From positions 2,409,001 to 2,473,000 of the forward strand of contig NZ_CP014517.1 in assembly GCF_001577265.1 (NCBI RefSeq): a stretch of 64,000 nt of DNA, read 5' to 3'. The position numbers were made by a program, and so were the translations under genes. Below are positions 29,712-37,878 of the stretch, in pieces. The notes beneath the pieces are model-generated. The model was not told where the DNA came from, did no database searches, and worked only from the letters and a program-made list of their open reading frames with translations. The stretch comes from Variovorax sp. PAMC 28711 (lineage in GTDB: Bacteria > Pseudomonadota > Gammaproteobacteria > Burkholderiales > Burkholderiaceae_C). Within the stretch, counting starts at the first letter, position 1. Each line of letters starts with the position of its first letter.

Positions 29712-30962
29712 ATGCGTTTTTTCAAGGATCTGAGCCTCTCGGCTTTCACCGCGGGCTTCGTGGCCGTGCTCGTCGGCTTCACCAGTTCGGTCGCCATCGT
29801 GTTCCAGGCGGCGCAGTCTTTCGGCGCGACGCCGGAGATGATCAGTTCGTGGATGTGGGCGCTTGGCATCGGCATGGGCCTCACCACCGCGCTGCCCTCG
29901 CTTTACTGGAAGAAGCCCGTGATGATCGCGTGGAGCACGCCCGGCGCGGCGGTGCTCGCGGTGGCCGGCGCGGGCTATTCGATGAACGAGGCGGTCGGCG
30001 CCTTCATCGTGTGCGCGGTGCTCATCACCATCGCGGGCGCGACGGGCTGGTTCGAGCGCGTGATGAACAAGATCCCGATGGCCATCGCCTCGGCGCTGCT
30101 GGCGGGCGTGCTGGCGCGCTTCGGCCTCTCGGCGTTTCTCGCGGCGCAGACCGCGTTGCCGCTGGTGCTGCTGATGCTCGCGACCTACCTGCTCGCCAAG
30201 CGCTTCTGGCCGCGCTACGCGGTGCCGCTCACCTTGCTCGTCGCGGTCGTGTACGTGGCGGCACGCGGCCAACTGGCCTGGTCGACCGTGCACTTCCATC
30301 TCGCGATGCCGGTGTTCACCATGCCCGTCTTCACGTTGCAGGCGGCGGTGAGCCTCGCGCTGCCGCTCTTCGTCGTGACGATGGCGTCGCAGAACCTGCC
30401 CGGCGTTGCCGCCATTCGCGCGGCGGGCTACGACATGCCGATCAGCAAGCTCATCACCTTGAGCGGTTTGGCCACGCTGCTGCTCGCGCCCTTCGGCGCG
30501 TATGCGCTCAACCTGAGCGCGATCACCGCCGCCATCTGCATGGGCCGCGAGGCGCACGACGATCCGGCACGGCGCTACACGGCGGCCGTGAGTTGCGGCG
30601 CGATCTACGTGGTCATCGGCCTCTTCGGCGCGGCGGTGACGGGCCTGCTCACCGCGTTTCCGAAAGAGCTGGTCGCGACCATCGCGGGCCTGGCGCTGCT
30701 CGGCACCATCGGCGGCGGACTGGCCGCGGCGGTGCGCGACGAATCGCATCGCGAAGCGGCGCTCATCACCTTCCTCGTCACGCTGTCGGGCGTCACGCTC
30801 GCGGGCATCGGCTCGGCCTTCTGGGGCGTGGTGGCTGGCGCGGTCGCGTTGGCGGTGCAGCAACTCGGCAAAAAGGCCGCTGCCGGCAAGGACATCGCGC
30901 CTGCCTGCAAGATCCGGCAAGACAGCAAGGCGGCCGACCGGGCCGCCGGAAAGACACCATGA
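29712..30962 (+). CDS. benE: BenE-family (benzoate/H+ symporter-like) transporter
   Basis: Inner-membrane transporter of 416 residues with about eleven or twelve membrane spans. The opening M-R-F-F-K-D-L-S-L-S-A-F-T-A-G-F and the segments I-A-W-S-T-P-G-A and M-A-S-Q-N-L-P-G-V-A are BenE hallmarks. No benzoate-catabolic genes are in the window, so the true substrate is uncertain. The frame extends to 29646, but the ATG at 29712 is the family start and lies clear of the divergent deacetylase gene. The stop overlaps the gshB start by four bases (ATGA). Confidence 0.88.
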   Translation: MRFFKDLSLSAFTAGFVAVLVGFTSSVAIVFQAAQSFGATPEMISSWMWALGIGMGLTTALPSLYWKKPVMIAWSTPGAAVLAVAGAGYSMNEAVGAFIVCAVLITIAGATGWFERVMNKIPMAIASALLAGVLARFGLSAFLAAQTALPLVLLMLATYLLAKRFWPRYAVPLTLLVAVVYVAARGQLAWSTVHFHLAMPVFTMPVFTLQAAVSLALPLFVVTMASQNLPGVAAIRAAGYDMPISKLITLSGLATLLLAPFGAYALNLSAITAAICMGREAHDDPARRYTAAVSCGAIYVVIGLFGAAVTGLLTAFPKELVATIAGLALLGTIGGGLAAAVRDESHREAALITFLVTLSGVTLAGIGSAFWGVVAGAVALAVQQLGKKAAAGKDIAPACKIRQDSKAADRAAGKTP

Positions 30963-31915
30963 GCCAGAACATCCTTTTCGTCGCCGACCCGCTCGACACC
31001 TTCAAGATCTACAAGGACACCACGTTCTCGATGATGCGCGAGGCGCAACGCCGCGGGCACCGCATCGCGGCCTGCCTGGCGCAGGATCTGCAGTGGAAAT
31101 CGGGCGGGCTCGTCACGGCCAACGTGCAGCAGATCACGCTGACCGGCAATCCGAAAAACTGGTATCGCGTCGACCGCGTCGAGTCCACGGCGCTGAAGGA
31201 TTTCGACGCGGTGCTGATGCGCAAGGACCCGCCCTTCGATGCCGAATACATCTACGCGACGCACCTGCTCGAGCAGTCGGAGCGCGAGGGCGCGCACGTG
31301 GTGAACTCACCGCGCGCATTGCGCGACCACCCCGAAAAACTGGCGATCATGGAATTCCCGCAGTTCGTCACGCCGACGCTCGTTACGCGCAGCCCGCAAG
31401 CCGTGCGCGACTTCCACGCCGAGCACGGCGACATCATCCTGAAGCCGCTCGACGGCATGGGCGGCATGGGCATCTTCCGCGTGAAACAGGATGCGCTGAA
31501 CCTCGGCTCGATCATCGAAACGCTCAACAAGGGCGGCGCCGAAACCATCATGGTCCAGCGCTTCGTGCCGCAGATCACCGAGGGCGACAAGCGCATCCTG
31601 ATCATCAACGGCGAGCCCGCACCCTTCGTGCTCGCGCGCATTCCGCAAGGCACCGAGGTGCGCGGCAACCTGGCCGCGGGCGGCAAGGGCGTGGCCCAAC
31701 CGCTGACCGCGCGCAACCGCGAAATCGCCGAGACCATCGGCCGGCAACTCGCGCCGCGCGGGCTGCTGCTGATCGGCCTCGACGTGATCGGCGATGCGGT
31801 CACCGAGATCAACGTGACGAGCCCGACCTGCTTTCAGGAGATCACCGAGCAGACCGGCTTCGACGTGCCGGCGATGTTCATCGATGCGCTCGAAGCGCAT
31901 CTCTCGGCCGGCTGA
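30959..31915 (+). CDS. gshB: glutathione synthetase
   Basis: Second step of glutathione synthesis; ATP-grasp ligase of 318 residues, as usual. The opening N-I-L-F-V-A-D-P-L-D, M-R-K-D-P-P-F-D, the N-S-P-R-A-L-R-D-H-P-E-K segment, and the ATP-grasp loops L-K-P-L-D-G-M-G-G-M-G and D-V-I-G-D-x-x-T-E-I-N-V-T-S-P-T identify it. The ATG at 30959 is embedded in the benE stop (ATGA), so translation is probably coupled to benE. Its last 38 bases overlap the convergent PepSY gene. Confidence 0.96.
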   Translation: MSQNILFVADPLDTFKIYKDTTFSMMREAQRRGHRIAACLAQDLQWKSGGLVTANVQQITLTGNPKNWYRVDRVESTALKDFDAVLMRKDPPFDAEYIYATHLLEQSEREGAHVVNSPRALRDHPEKLAIMEFPQFVTPTLVTRSPQAVRDFHAEHGDIILKPLDGMGGMGIFRVKQDALNLGSIIETLNKGGAETIMVQRFVPQITEGDKRILIINGEPAPFVLARIPQGTEVRGNLAAGGKGVAQPLTARNREIAETIGRQLAPRGLLLIGLDVIGDAVTEINVTSPTCFQEITEQTGFDVPAMFIDALEAHLSAG

Positions 31916-33137
31916 GCCGCGCCTTGCGCTTGCGGGCCCAGATCACGATGCCGGTGACCGACAGCATCGCCACCATCACACCCATCAGCGACATCAGGAT
32001 GCGTCCGGGCATGCCGAGGATGCGGCCCGAGTGCAGCGGGAACTGCAGCTGCACGAACACATCGGCCGCAGTGCCCTTCCACGGAATGTTCTGGCTCAGC
32101 ACGCGCCCGTCGTGGGCGTCCATGTAGAGGTTCGACAGGCCCATGCCGCCGGCGCCATGGTCGGCCCCGGGGGAAAAGAACGACACGTTGTAGAAGCCGT
32201 AGCGCGCCTCGTAGTAGATGCCGCCGAGCGGCGTGTCGAAGCCACGCGCCTTCGCTTCGCGGCCGGCGCGTTCGACGATCTCGGCAAAGCCGAGCGTCGG
32301 TGTGATCGTGGTGCCGAGCGTCGCCATCGTGCGCGTCTCGTACGGCCCCGGCGTGGTCTTCGAGACCAGGGACAGCACCGGGTAGAACACCTCGCGGTAC
32401 AGGTTGAGCGAGAACGAGGTGAAGGCCACGATGACGATGAAGACCCACACCCACAGCCCGCCCGCGCGGTGCAGGTCGAAGTTGAGTTTGTAGCCGCCGG
32501 CGCGCCAGCGAATCGCCCAGGCCGGCATCCAGCGCGCCCACCAGGTCGAGGGCGTGCGGTGCTTCGGCGCGGCATCTTTCGAGGTTTTCAAGCGGCGCGG
32601 CGTCGTCAGGTAGAAGCCGACGAAGCTGTCGATCAGCCACACCAGCGCGACCGTGCCCATGAGCCAGTAGCCGATGCGGTCGGCGCCCCACAGCGCCGGG
32701 ATGTGCAGGCTGTAGTGCACCGTTCGCAGGAAGGGCATGAGGCTCTCGCGCGACAGTGACACGGCCGTCGAATCGCGCCGGCCCCTCACCGTCGCGGTGA
32801 CGGGGTCGACGTAGACCTGGTTGTAGCCCAGGTCGTAGGGCTGCTTCGTGGCCGGGTCGATGCGCGGCTCCACGAAGTAGCCTGCGTTGTGGCCCACCTC
32901 GAAGTTGAGCGCGATGTAGCTCACCTTCGCGCGCGGGTCGGCTGCCTCGACGGCGGCCGCCAGCGCCATCGGGTCCTGGAAGGGCCCGCGGCTGTCGGTG
33001 TCGTAGAGCGCGCTGTTGAGCCACTCGTCGAGTTCGTGGTCCCACGAGGTGACCGCGCCGGTGAGTCCGGCGACGATCAGGAACAGCGCGACGGCGAGGC
33101 CGAGCCAGCGGTGGACGACGGTGAAGAACGCGCGCAT
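31878..33137 (-). CDS. PepSY-associated membrane protein (iron-siderophore operon)
   Basis: Inner-membrane protein of 419 residues with four main spans: near residues 10-30, 160-180, 230-252 and 380-400. The family opening V-H-R-W-L-G-L-A-V-A-L-F-L and an internal D-L-H-R-A-G-G-L-W-V-W match PepSY_TM proteins, several of which reduce ferric siderophores or anchor near TonB receptors. Function here is inferred from its position 18 bp behind the TonB receptor gene. The 3' end overlaps gshB. Confidence 0.85.
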   Translation of the reverse strand: MRAFFTVVHRWLGLAVALFLIVAGLTGAVTSWDHELDEWLNSALYDTDSRGPFQDPMALAAAVEAADPRAKVSYIALNFEVGHNAGYFVEPRIDPATKQPYDLGYNQVYVDPVTATVRGRRDSTAVSLSRESLMPFLRTVHYSLHIPALWGADRIGYWLMGTVALVWLIDSFVGFYLTTPRRLKTSKDAAPKHRTPSTWWARWMPAWAIRWRAGGYKLNFDLHRAGGLWVWVFIVIVAFTSFSLNLYREVFYPVLSLVSKTTPGPYETRTMATLGTTITPTLGFAEIVERAGREAKARGFDTPLGGIYYEARYGFYNVSFFSPGADHGAGGMGLSNLYMDAHDGRVLSQNIPWKGTAADVFVQLQFPLHSGRILGMPGRILMSLMGVMVAMLSVTGIVIWARKRKARLSRPRDALRAHR

Positions 33138-33155
33138 CGGCCGGGGCGTTCCCGT

Positions 33156-35372
33156 TTAGAAGTTGATGGTGCCCGACACCGCGAAGGTGCGCGGCTTGGC
33201 GAGCACGAGGTAGTTGGAGCCCGGGTAGCCGCCGACCGATTCCCAGTACGAGCGGTTGGTCAGGTTGTCGATGCGCGCGCGCAGGATCAGCGTCCGGTTG
33301 TCGCCGATGTCCATCAGGTAGCGTGCACCGATGTCGAGTCGCGTCCAGGCCTTCACGACCTGCGTGTTGGCGGCATCGGCGTATTGCTTGCCGGTGTGGA
33401 TGACGCGTGCGTTGAGGGCCAGGCCGCTCACGCCCGGCACGTCCCATTCGGCGCCGACGTTGATCTGGCGCTTGGCCACGCCGATCGCATTGTTGCCATC
33501 GGTGCTGTTGCCGGGGCTGCGCACTTCGGGGTCCATCAGCGTGACGCCGGCCAAGAGGCGAAGGCCGCGCACCGGTTCGCCGAAGCCGCTCAGTTCCAGG
33601 CCGCGGTTGCGCTGTTCGCCGTCGCGCCCGAAGACCTGGTTGGTCACGCCGTAGTTCGGCTTGCCGATGTCGAAGAAGGCTGCACTGGCGCCGAAGTTGC
33701 CGCCGTCGTATTTCACGCCCACTTCCTTCTGCCTGGACACAGAGGGTGCGAACACGGTGCCGCCGTTGAGGAGCGCGGCGCCCGTGCTGGTGAGCTGACC
33801 GGCCGTGTCGCCCTTGACCAGCCCTTCGATGTAGTTGGCATAGATCGAGACGTTCGCGGTCGGCTTGAACACGATGCCTGCGACCGGTGTCGTCCTGGAC
33901 TTGCTGTATGCGCTCGACGGCGTACCGTCGTCATAGTCGTAGGTGAAGTCTTCGATTTTCTGGCGGCGCGCGCCCAGCGAGACGCGCACGGCGTCGTTGG
34001 CGAAGCTCATCGTGTCGGCGATCGCGAAGCTGCTGTTCTTGATGCGTTCCGTGACCAGCGGGTTCGACAGCTGGCCACCGCCCGGAGAATAGGCTGGGAA
34101 GTGCGTCGGCTCGAGCGAGCCGCGCGGGGTGTAGATGTTGTCGTTCACCAGGCCGAAGCCGAAGAAGTCGTAGGCGTTGCGCGACTTCGATTCGAATTGC
34201 GAAGCCGACACGGTGGCGGTGTGCGTGACCGGGCCGGTCACGAACTTGCCGCGCAGGCCGATTTCGCCCGTGCTCACGCTGTCCTTGCGCGCGTTGTCGA
34301 AACGGTAGCCGCTGAAGTCGCCCAAGGTGTTGTCGAGGCTCGTGGGTGCCAGCACGTTGTCTTCGGTGCTGCGGCGCGCGCCCAGTGCGGCCCAGCCGGT
34401 GATGCTGTCCGTGATGTCGACCTCGCCGCGCGCGGTGGCGAAGGTGTCGCGGCTGTTGGAGTAGGTCCAGGGCTGCGCGAAATTGGTGTCGGCCCTGGGT
34501 GCATCGGGAATCGGCAGGCCCGACGCTGGCGTCACGCTGGGGCGCGGCGACTTCTGTTTGTCGTTTTGATAGCCGAAATCGGCCGACAGGCGCACGTTGC
34601 GGCTGCGCCAGTCGAGGCCGAGGGCCAGAGCGCTCAGTTCGTGCTTTTCGTTGTCGATGCCGGTGCCGCCATCACGGCGGACCGCGTTCAGGCGGATGCC
34701 GGTGGACTGGTCGGGACCGAAGCGGCGCGCGAGGTCGACGGCAGCGAAGCCCTGGCCGCCCGTCTGCGCACCGACGGTGATCTCGCTCAGCGCCTCGTTC
34801 GACGCGCGCTTGGGCAGCACATTGATCAGGCCGCCGATGCCGCTGCCGCTGACTGCGCCGCCACCGGCCCCGCTCAGAAACGCGTTCGCACCGCGGAACA
34901 CTTCCACGCGTTCGACGAACTCGGTCGCCATGTACTGGCGCGGCACCAGGCCGTACAGGCCGTTGTAGGCCACGTCGTCCGAGAACACCTGGAAGCCCCG
35001 GATGAAGTAGGCCTGCTGGAAGTTGCCGAAGCCTCGGGCCGAGCGCACCGACGCGTCGTTGAGCAGCACGTCGCCGATGCTCTGCGCCTGCTGGTTGGAG
35101 ATCAGGTCGCGGGTGTAGGTGGTGGTGTTGAACGGCGTGTCCATCATGTCCTGGTTGCCCAGCACGCCGATGCGGCTGCCGCGGGCCACCTGGCCACCGG
35201 CGAACGGCTTGCTCAAACCCTCGGCCGACGCATCGGCGCTGGCTTCGACCCGGATGGTTTCGAGTGTCGGCGCTGGCGGCGCTGCGGTCGTCTGCGCAGT
35301 AGCGCTCAGTGCGTGGAGCGCGAGGGCGCTCGCAATGGAAACGGCGCGCAGCGGATGACGAGTTGAGGCCAT
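33156..35372 (-). CDS. TonB-dependent siderophore receptor
   Basis: Outer-membrane receptor of 738 residues. Signal peptide M-A-S-T-R-H...A-L-S-A-T-A-Q, then a TonB-box-like E-T-I-R-V-E-A-S. A plug domain follows (roughly residues 60-210, with I-G-D-V-L-L-N-D-A-S-V-R and Y-F-I-R-G-F), then a 22-strand barrel ending in the C-terminal aromatic residue of T-I-N-F. The start at 35372 is preferred to one six codons earlier because AAAGAAC lies at a suitable distance. A Fur-box-like sequence lies just upstream. With the PepSY gene it forms a typical iron-repressed uptake pair. The ligand is not predictable. Confidence 0.92.
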   Translation of the reverse strand: MASTRHPLRAVSIASALALHALSATAQTTAAPPAPTLETIRVEASADASAEGLSKPFAGGQVARGSRIGVLGNQDMMDTPFNTTTYTRDLISNQQAQSIGDVLLNDASVRSARGFGNFQQAYFIRGFQVFSDDVAYNGLYGLVPRQYMATEFVERVEVFRGANAFLSGAGGGAVSGSGIGGLINVLPKRASNEALSEITVGAQTGGQGFAAVDLARRFGPDQSTGIRLNAVRRDGGTGIDNEKHELSALALGLDWRSRNVRLSADFGYQNDKQKSPRPSVTPASGLPIPDAPRADTNFAQPWTYSNSRDTFATARGEVDITDSITGWAALGARRSTEDNVLAPTSLDNTLGDFSGYRFDNARKDSVSTGEIGLRGKFVTGPVTHTATVSASQFESKSRNAYDFFGFGLVNDNIYTPRGSLEPTHFPAYSPGGGQLSNPLVTERIKNSSFAIADTMSFANDAVRVSLGARRQKIEDFTYDYDDGTPSSAYSKSRTTPVAGIVFKPTANVSIYANYIEGLVKGDTAGQLTSTGAALLNGGTVFAPSVSRQKEVGVKYDGGNFGASAAFFDIGKPNYGVTNQVFGRDGEQRNRGLELSGFGEPVRGLRLLAGVTLMDPEVRSPGNSTDGNNAIGVAKRQINVGAEWDVPGVSGLALNARVIHTGKQYADAANTQVVKAWTRLDIGARYLMDIGDNRTLILRARIDNLTNRSYWESVGGYPGSNYLVLAKPRTFAVSGTINF

Positions 35373-35389
35373 GTTCGGTTCTTTTTGCA

Positions 35390-35408
35390 AATGAGAACCG
35401 TTATTGTT
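35390..35408. promoter_or_regulatory. putative Fur box upstream of the TonB receptor
   Basis: AATGAGAACCGTTATTGTT is an imperfect 9-1-9 inverted repeat starting 18 bp before the receptor ATG. It resembles betaproteobacterial Fur boxes (AATGAGAAT-like half-sites), with six of nine half-site bases matching in the inverted repeat. The position would block transcription of the receptor-PepSY pair when iron is plentiful. Confidence 0.6.
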
Positions 35409-35483
35409 CTTGGCGGCGTCGCGTCCGCCGATACTTTCATGCGGCAGTAGGGGAATTTGACGCGTCAGTACAACGCGTGCGAC

Positions 35484-36251
35484 CTAATCGTCCTGCAGCT
35501 GACCGTCGACGAACACCTTCAACTCGCCGGGCGCGAACGCGGTCCATTGTTCGTTGGTGGTGAGCGGCGCGGTGACCACGACCGCCACCCGGTCGTTCGG
35601 CGTGGTGTGCTGCGCGAAGTCGATGGCGAGGTCTTTGTCCGACAACTGCGCGGTGACGAAAGGATGCTGGCGCTCCACATACCAGAGGTTCGTCGACGCA
35701 TGCGCCCAGAGCGCCTGGCCGTTCGACAGCATGAAGTTGAAGGTGCCGTGCTTGCCGATGCGCACCGCCAGTTCGCGCAGCGTGATCGTCAGTTCCTCGA
35801 TGCTCGGCACGTCGGCATGCGACTTGGCGAGCTCCTGCATCACAAAGCAGAAAGCGCGTTCGCTGTCGGTGCTGCCGACCGGCCGGAAGCTGCCGTGCAA
35901 GCGCGGGTTGAAGTCTTTCAAGTCGCCGTTGTGCGCGAACACCCAGTAGCGGCCCCAGAGTTCGCGCACGAACGGGTGGCAGTTCTGCAGGTTGACGGCG
36001 CCCTGCGTCGCCTTGCGAATGTGCGCGATGACATTGCGGCTCTGGATCGGGTAGCGCCGGATCAGCTCCGCCACGGGCGATTCACAAGCCGGCTGGTGGT
36101 CCACAAAGTGCCGCAGGCCGCGGTCTTCGAAAAACGCGATGCCCCAGCCGTCGGCGTGGTGGTCGGTGCGGCCACCGCGCTGCGCGAACCCCGTGAAGCT
36201 GAAGGTCACGTCGGTCGGGGTGTTGCAGTTCATCCCTAGCAATTGGCACAT
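35484..36251 (-). CDS. class II glutamine amidotransferase (YafJ-like)
   Basis: A 255-residue protein with the N-terminal nucleophile Cys2 (M-C-Q-L-L-G) of Gln amidotransferase class II enzymes, plus the H-A-D-G-W-G-I-A-F and A-H-N-G-D-L segments that bind glutamine. It has only the glutaminase domain and no synthase partner, as in YafJ; the acceptor is unknown. It lies 19 bp after the stop of the MFS gene on the same strand, so the two may be co-transcribed. Confidence 0.88.
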   Translation of the reverse strand: MCQLLGMNCNTPTDVTFSFTGFAQRGGRTDHHADGWGIAFFEDRGLRHFVDHQPACESPVAELIRRYPIQSRNVIAHIRKATQGAVNLQNCHPFVRELWGRYWVFAHNGDLKDFNPRLHGSFRPVGSTDSERAFCFVMQELAKSHADVPSIEELTITLRELAVRIGKHGTFNFMLSNGQALWAHASTNLWYVERQHPFVTAQLSDKDLAIDFAQHTTPNDRVAVVVTAPLTTNEQWTAFAPGELKVFVDGQLQDD

Positions 36252-36270
36252 GGGGGGATTAAAGCGTTTT

Positions 36271-37743
36271 TCAGGCGGCGGTTTTTTCGCGCAACTGCCA
36301 TGCGGCGCAAATGGCGAGGGCGCAGAGGCCGGCGAGCATCGCGAAGGCTTCGTCGAACGCGGCCATGCGCGCGAGGCTGGTGGTCGGGTTGGCGAGCGAA
36401 TCGCCGTGCGCGGCGAGCCGCCACTCGAGCACGATCGCGCACAGGCTGACGCCGGCCGCGCCGCCCAGCATCCGGATGAAGCTGATGGCGCTCGCGCCCT
36501 GCGGAATGAGCGGTCTGGCGAGCGGGCGCATCGAGCCGAGATTGAGCGACGGCAGGATGAAGCCCAGACCGATGCGTCCGATGATCGCGAACAGCACCAG
36601 CAACCAGATGCCGCTGTCGAGCTTGAGCACCATCATCAGCGCGAACGACAGCGCCAGAAGGCCGAGGCCGATGCTCACCAGGAGCCATGTCGGCGACCGG
36701 TCGGCGGCACGGCCGACCAGCGCGATGGTGATCGCCAGCACAATGCCGGCCGGCAGCATGATGGTCCCGACATGCGAGGCCGAGAGGTGCAGCGCGAGCT
36801 GCATGTAGACCGGCAGCAGGTAGGTCGAGCCGAACAGCGCCGTGCCGTAGATGAAGGCCACCACGCTGCCCATCGCGAACTGCCGGTAGCCGAAGAGCGC
36901 GAGGTTCATGAGCGGCTCTTTCCCGTTGGCGACCATGCGTTTTTGCCAGCCGATGAAAGCCACCACCGAGGCCAGCGCGCCGGCCAGGAGCAGCACTGCC
37001 TGCAGCGGCGCGTCGCCACGCAATTCGACCAGCCCATTCAACAGGCAGAGCGTGCCGATCGTGCCCAGCGCGAGGCCGCGCCAGTCGAGGCTGTTGCCGC
37101 GTGCCGCCACCGCGCCGCCCGGTGCCGTGGTCGGCACGAACTTCCAGGCCAGCCAGATCGAGGCGAGGCAGAACGGCACCACCATGAAGAAGATCGAGCG
37201 CCAGCCGAACAGGTCGACCAGGATGCCGCCGATGCTCGGCCCGATGGCGGGCGCCAGCACCACGCCCATGCCGAACACGCCGCTCGCGCGCCCCTGCTCG
37301 TGCGGCTCGAAGGCCCGCAGGATGATGATGGCCGGGATCGGCTGCACCACGCCCGCCGCGAGCCCTTCGACCACGCGCGCCACGAGCACCAGCGAGAAAT
37401 TGTTGGCCAGGCCACCCGCCACGCCGCCTGCGAGCAGCAGCACCATCGTGCCGACGTAGGTGCGCCGATAGCCATAGCGCGACAAGAGCCACGGCGTGGT
37501 CAGCATCGACACCGTCATCGCGACCATGAAGCCGGAGCTGACCCACTGCGCACGCTCCTGTCCCAGCGCGAAGTGATGGCTCATGTCGGGAATCGCCACG
37601 TTGACGATGGTCGAGGACATGATCGACGCCATCACGCCGACCATCACCGACAGCAGCAAATACCAGCGGTATTTCGCGCCGTAGCGCTCGCGCAGGGCGC
37701 TGAGGGCGGGCGGAGCGGGGGAGGGCGTGGAAGCGGGCGGCAT
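36271..37743 (-). CDS. MFS drug/metabolite exporter, DHA2 (14-span) family
   Basis: Inner-membrane proton antiporter of 490 residues. The start at 37743 (M-P-P-A-S-T-P-S) is preferred; the frame continues upstream without family features. The EmrB/QacA pattern is present: S-S-T-I-V-N-V-A-I-P-D-M in the first span, an R-Y-G-Y-R-R-T-Y loop-2 motif, and G-M-G-V-V-L-A-P-A-I-G-P-S-I-G-G as motif C, diagnostic of exporters. No membrane-fusion partner is adjacent. It is divergent from the metallopeptidase gene across a 135-bp gap. Confidence 0.9.
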   Translation of the reverse strand: MPPASTPSPAPPALSALRERYGAKYRWYLLLSVMVGVMASIMSSTIVNVAIPDMSHHFALGQERAQWVSSGFMVAMTVSMLTTPWLLSRYGYRRTYVGTMVLLLAGGVAGGLANNFSLVLVARVVEGLAAGVVQPIPAIIILRAFEPHEQGRASGVFGMGVVLAPAIGPSIGGILVDLFGWRSIFFMVVPFCLASIWLAWKFVPTTAPGGAVAARGNSLDWRGLALGTIGTLCLLNGLVELRGDAPLQAVLLLAGALASVVAFIGWQKRMVANGKEPLMNLALFGYRQFAMGSVVAFIYGTALFGSTYLLPVYMQLALHLSASHVGTIMLPAGIVLAITIALVGRAADRSPTWLLVSIGLGLLALSFALMMVLKLDSGIWLLVLFAIIGRIGLGFILPSLNLGSMRPLARPLIPQGASAISFIRMLGGAAGVSLCAIVLEWRLAAHGDSLANPTTSLARMAAFDEAFAMLAGLCALAICAAWQLREKTAA

Positions 37744-37836
37744 GCAAGTCGGGGGTGGCGCGGGCGCTCGGGGGCGTTTGAGCGTCCTACAAGGATATCG
37801 GCCTTTGCGCCCGCTTGCGCTCGCGGGGCCAACCCG

Positions 37837-37842
37837 CACAAT
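37837..37842 (+). promoter_or_regulatory. putative -10 element before the zinc-ribbon metallopeptidase
   Basis: CACAAT followed by CGCG lies 36 nt before the ATG at 37879 in the divergent gap with the MFS gene. It matches the box type seen before kup and benE. No good -35 is visible. Confidence 0.3.
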
Positions 37843-37878
37843 CGCGCTTTGCTGTCACGCACGCCAAGAAGAACAACC

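Noticed and set aside
32889..35366. 825-residue plus-strand open frame opposite the TonB receptor
   Set aside because: Shadow of the receptor gene; the opposite strand has a complete receptor with signal peptide, plug and C-terminal aromatic residue.
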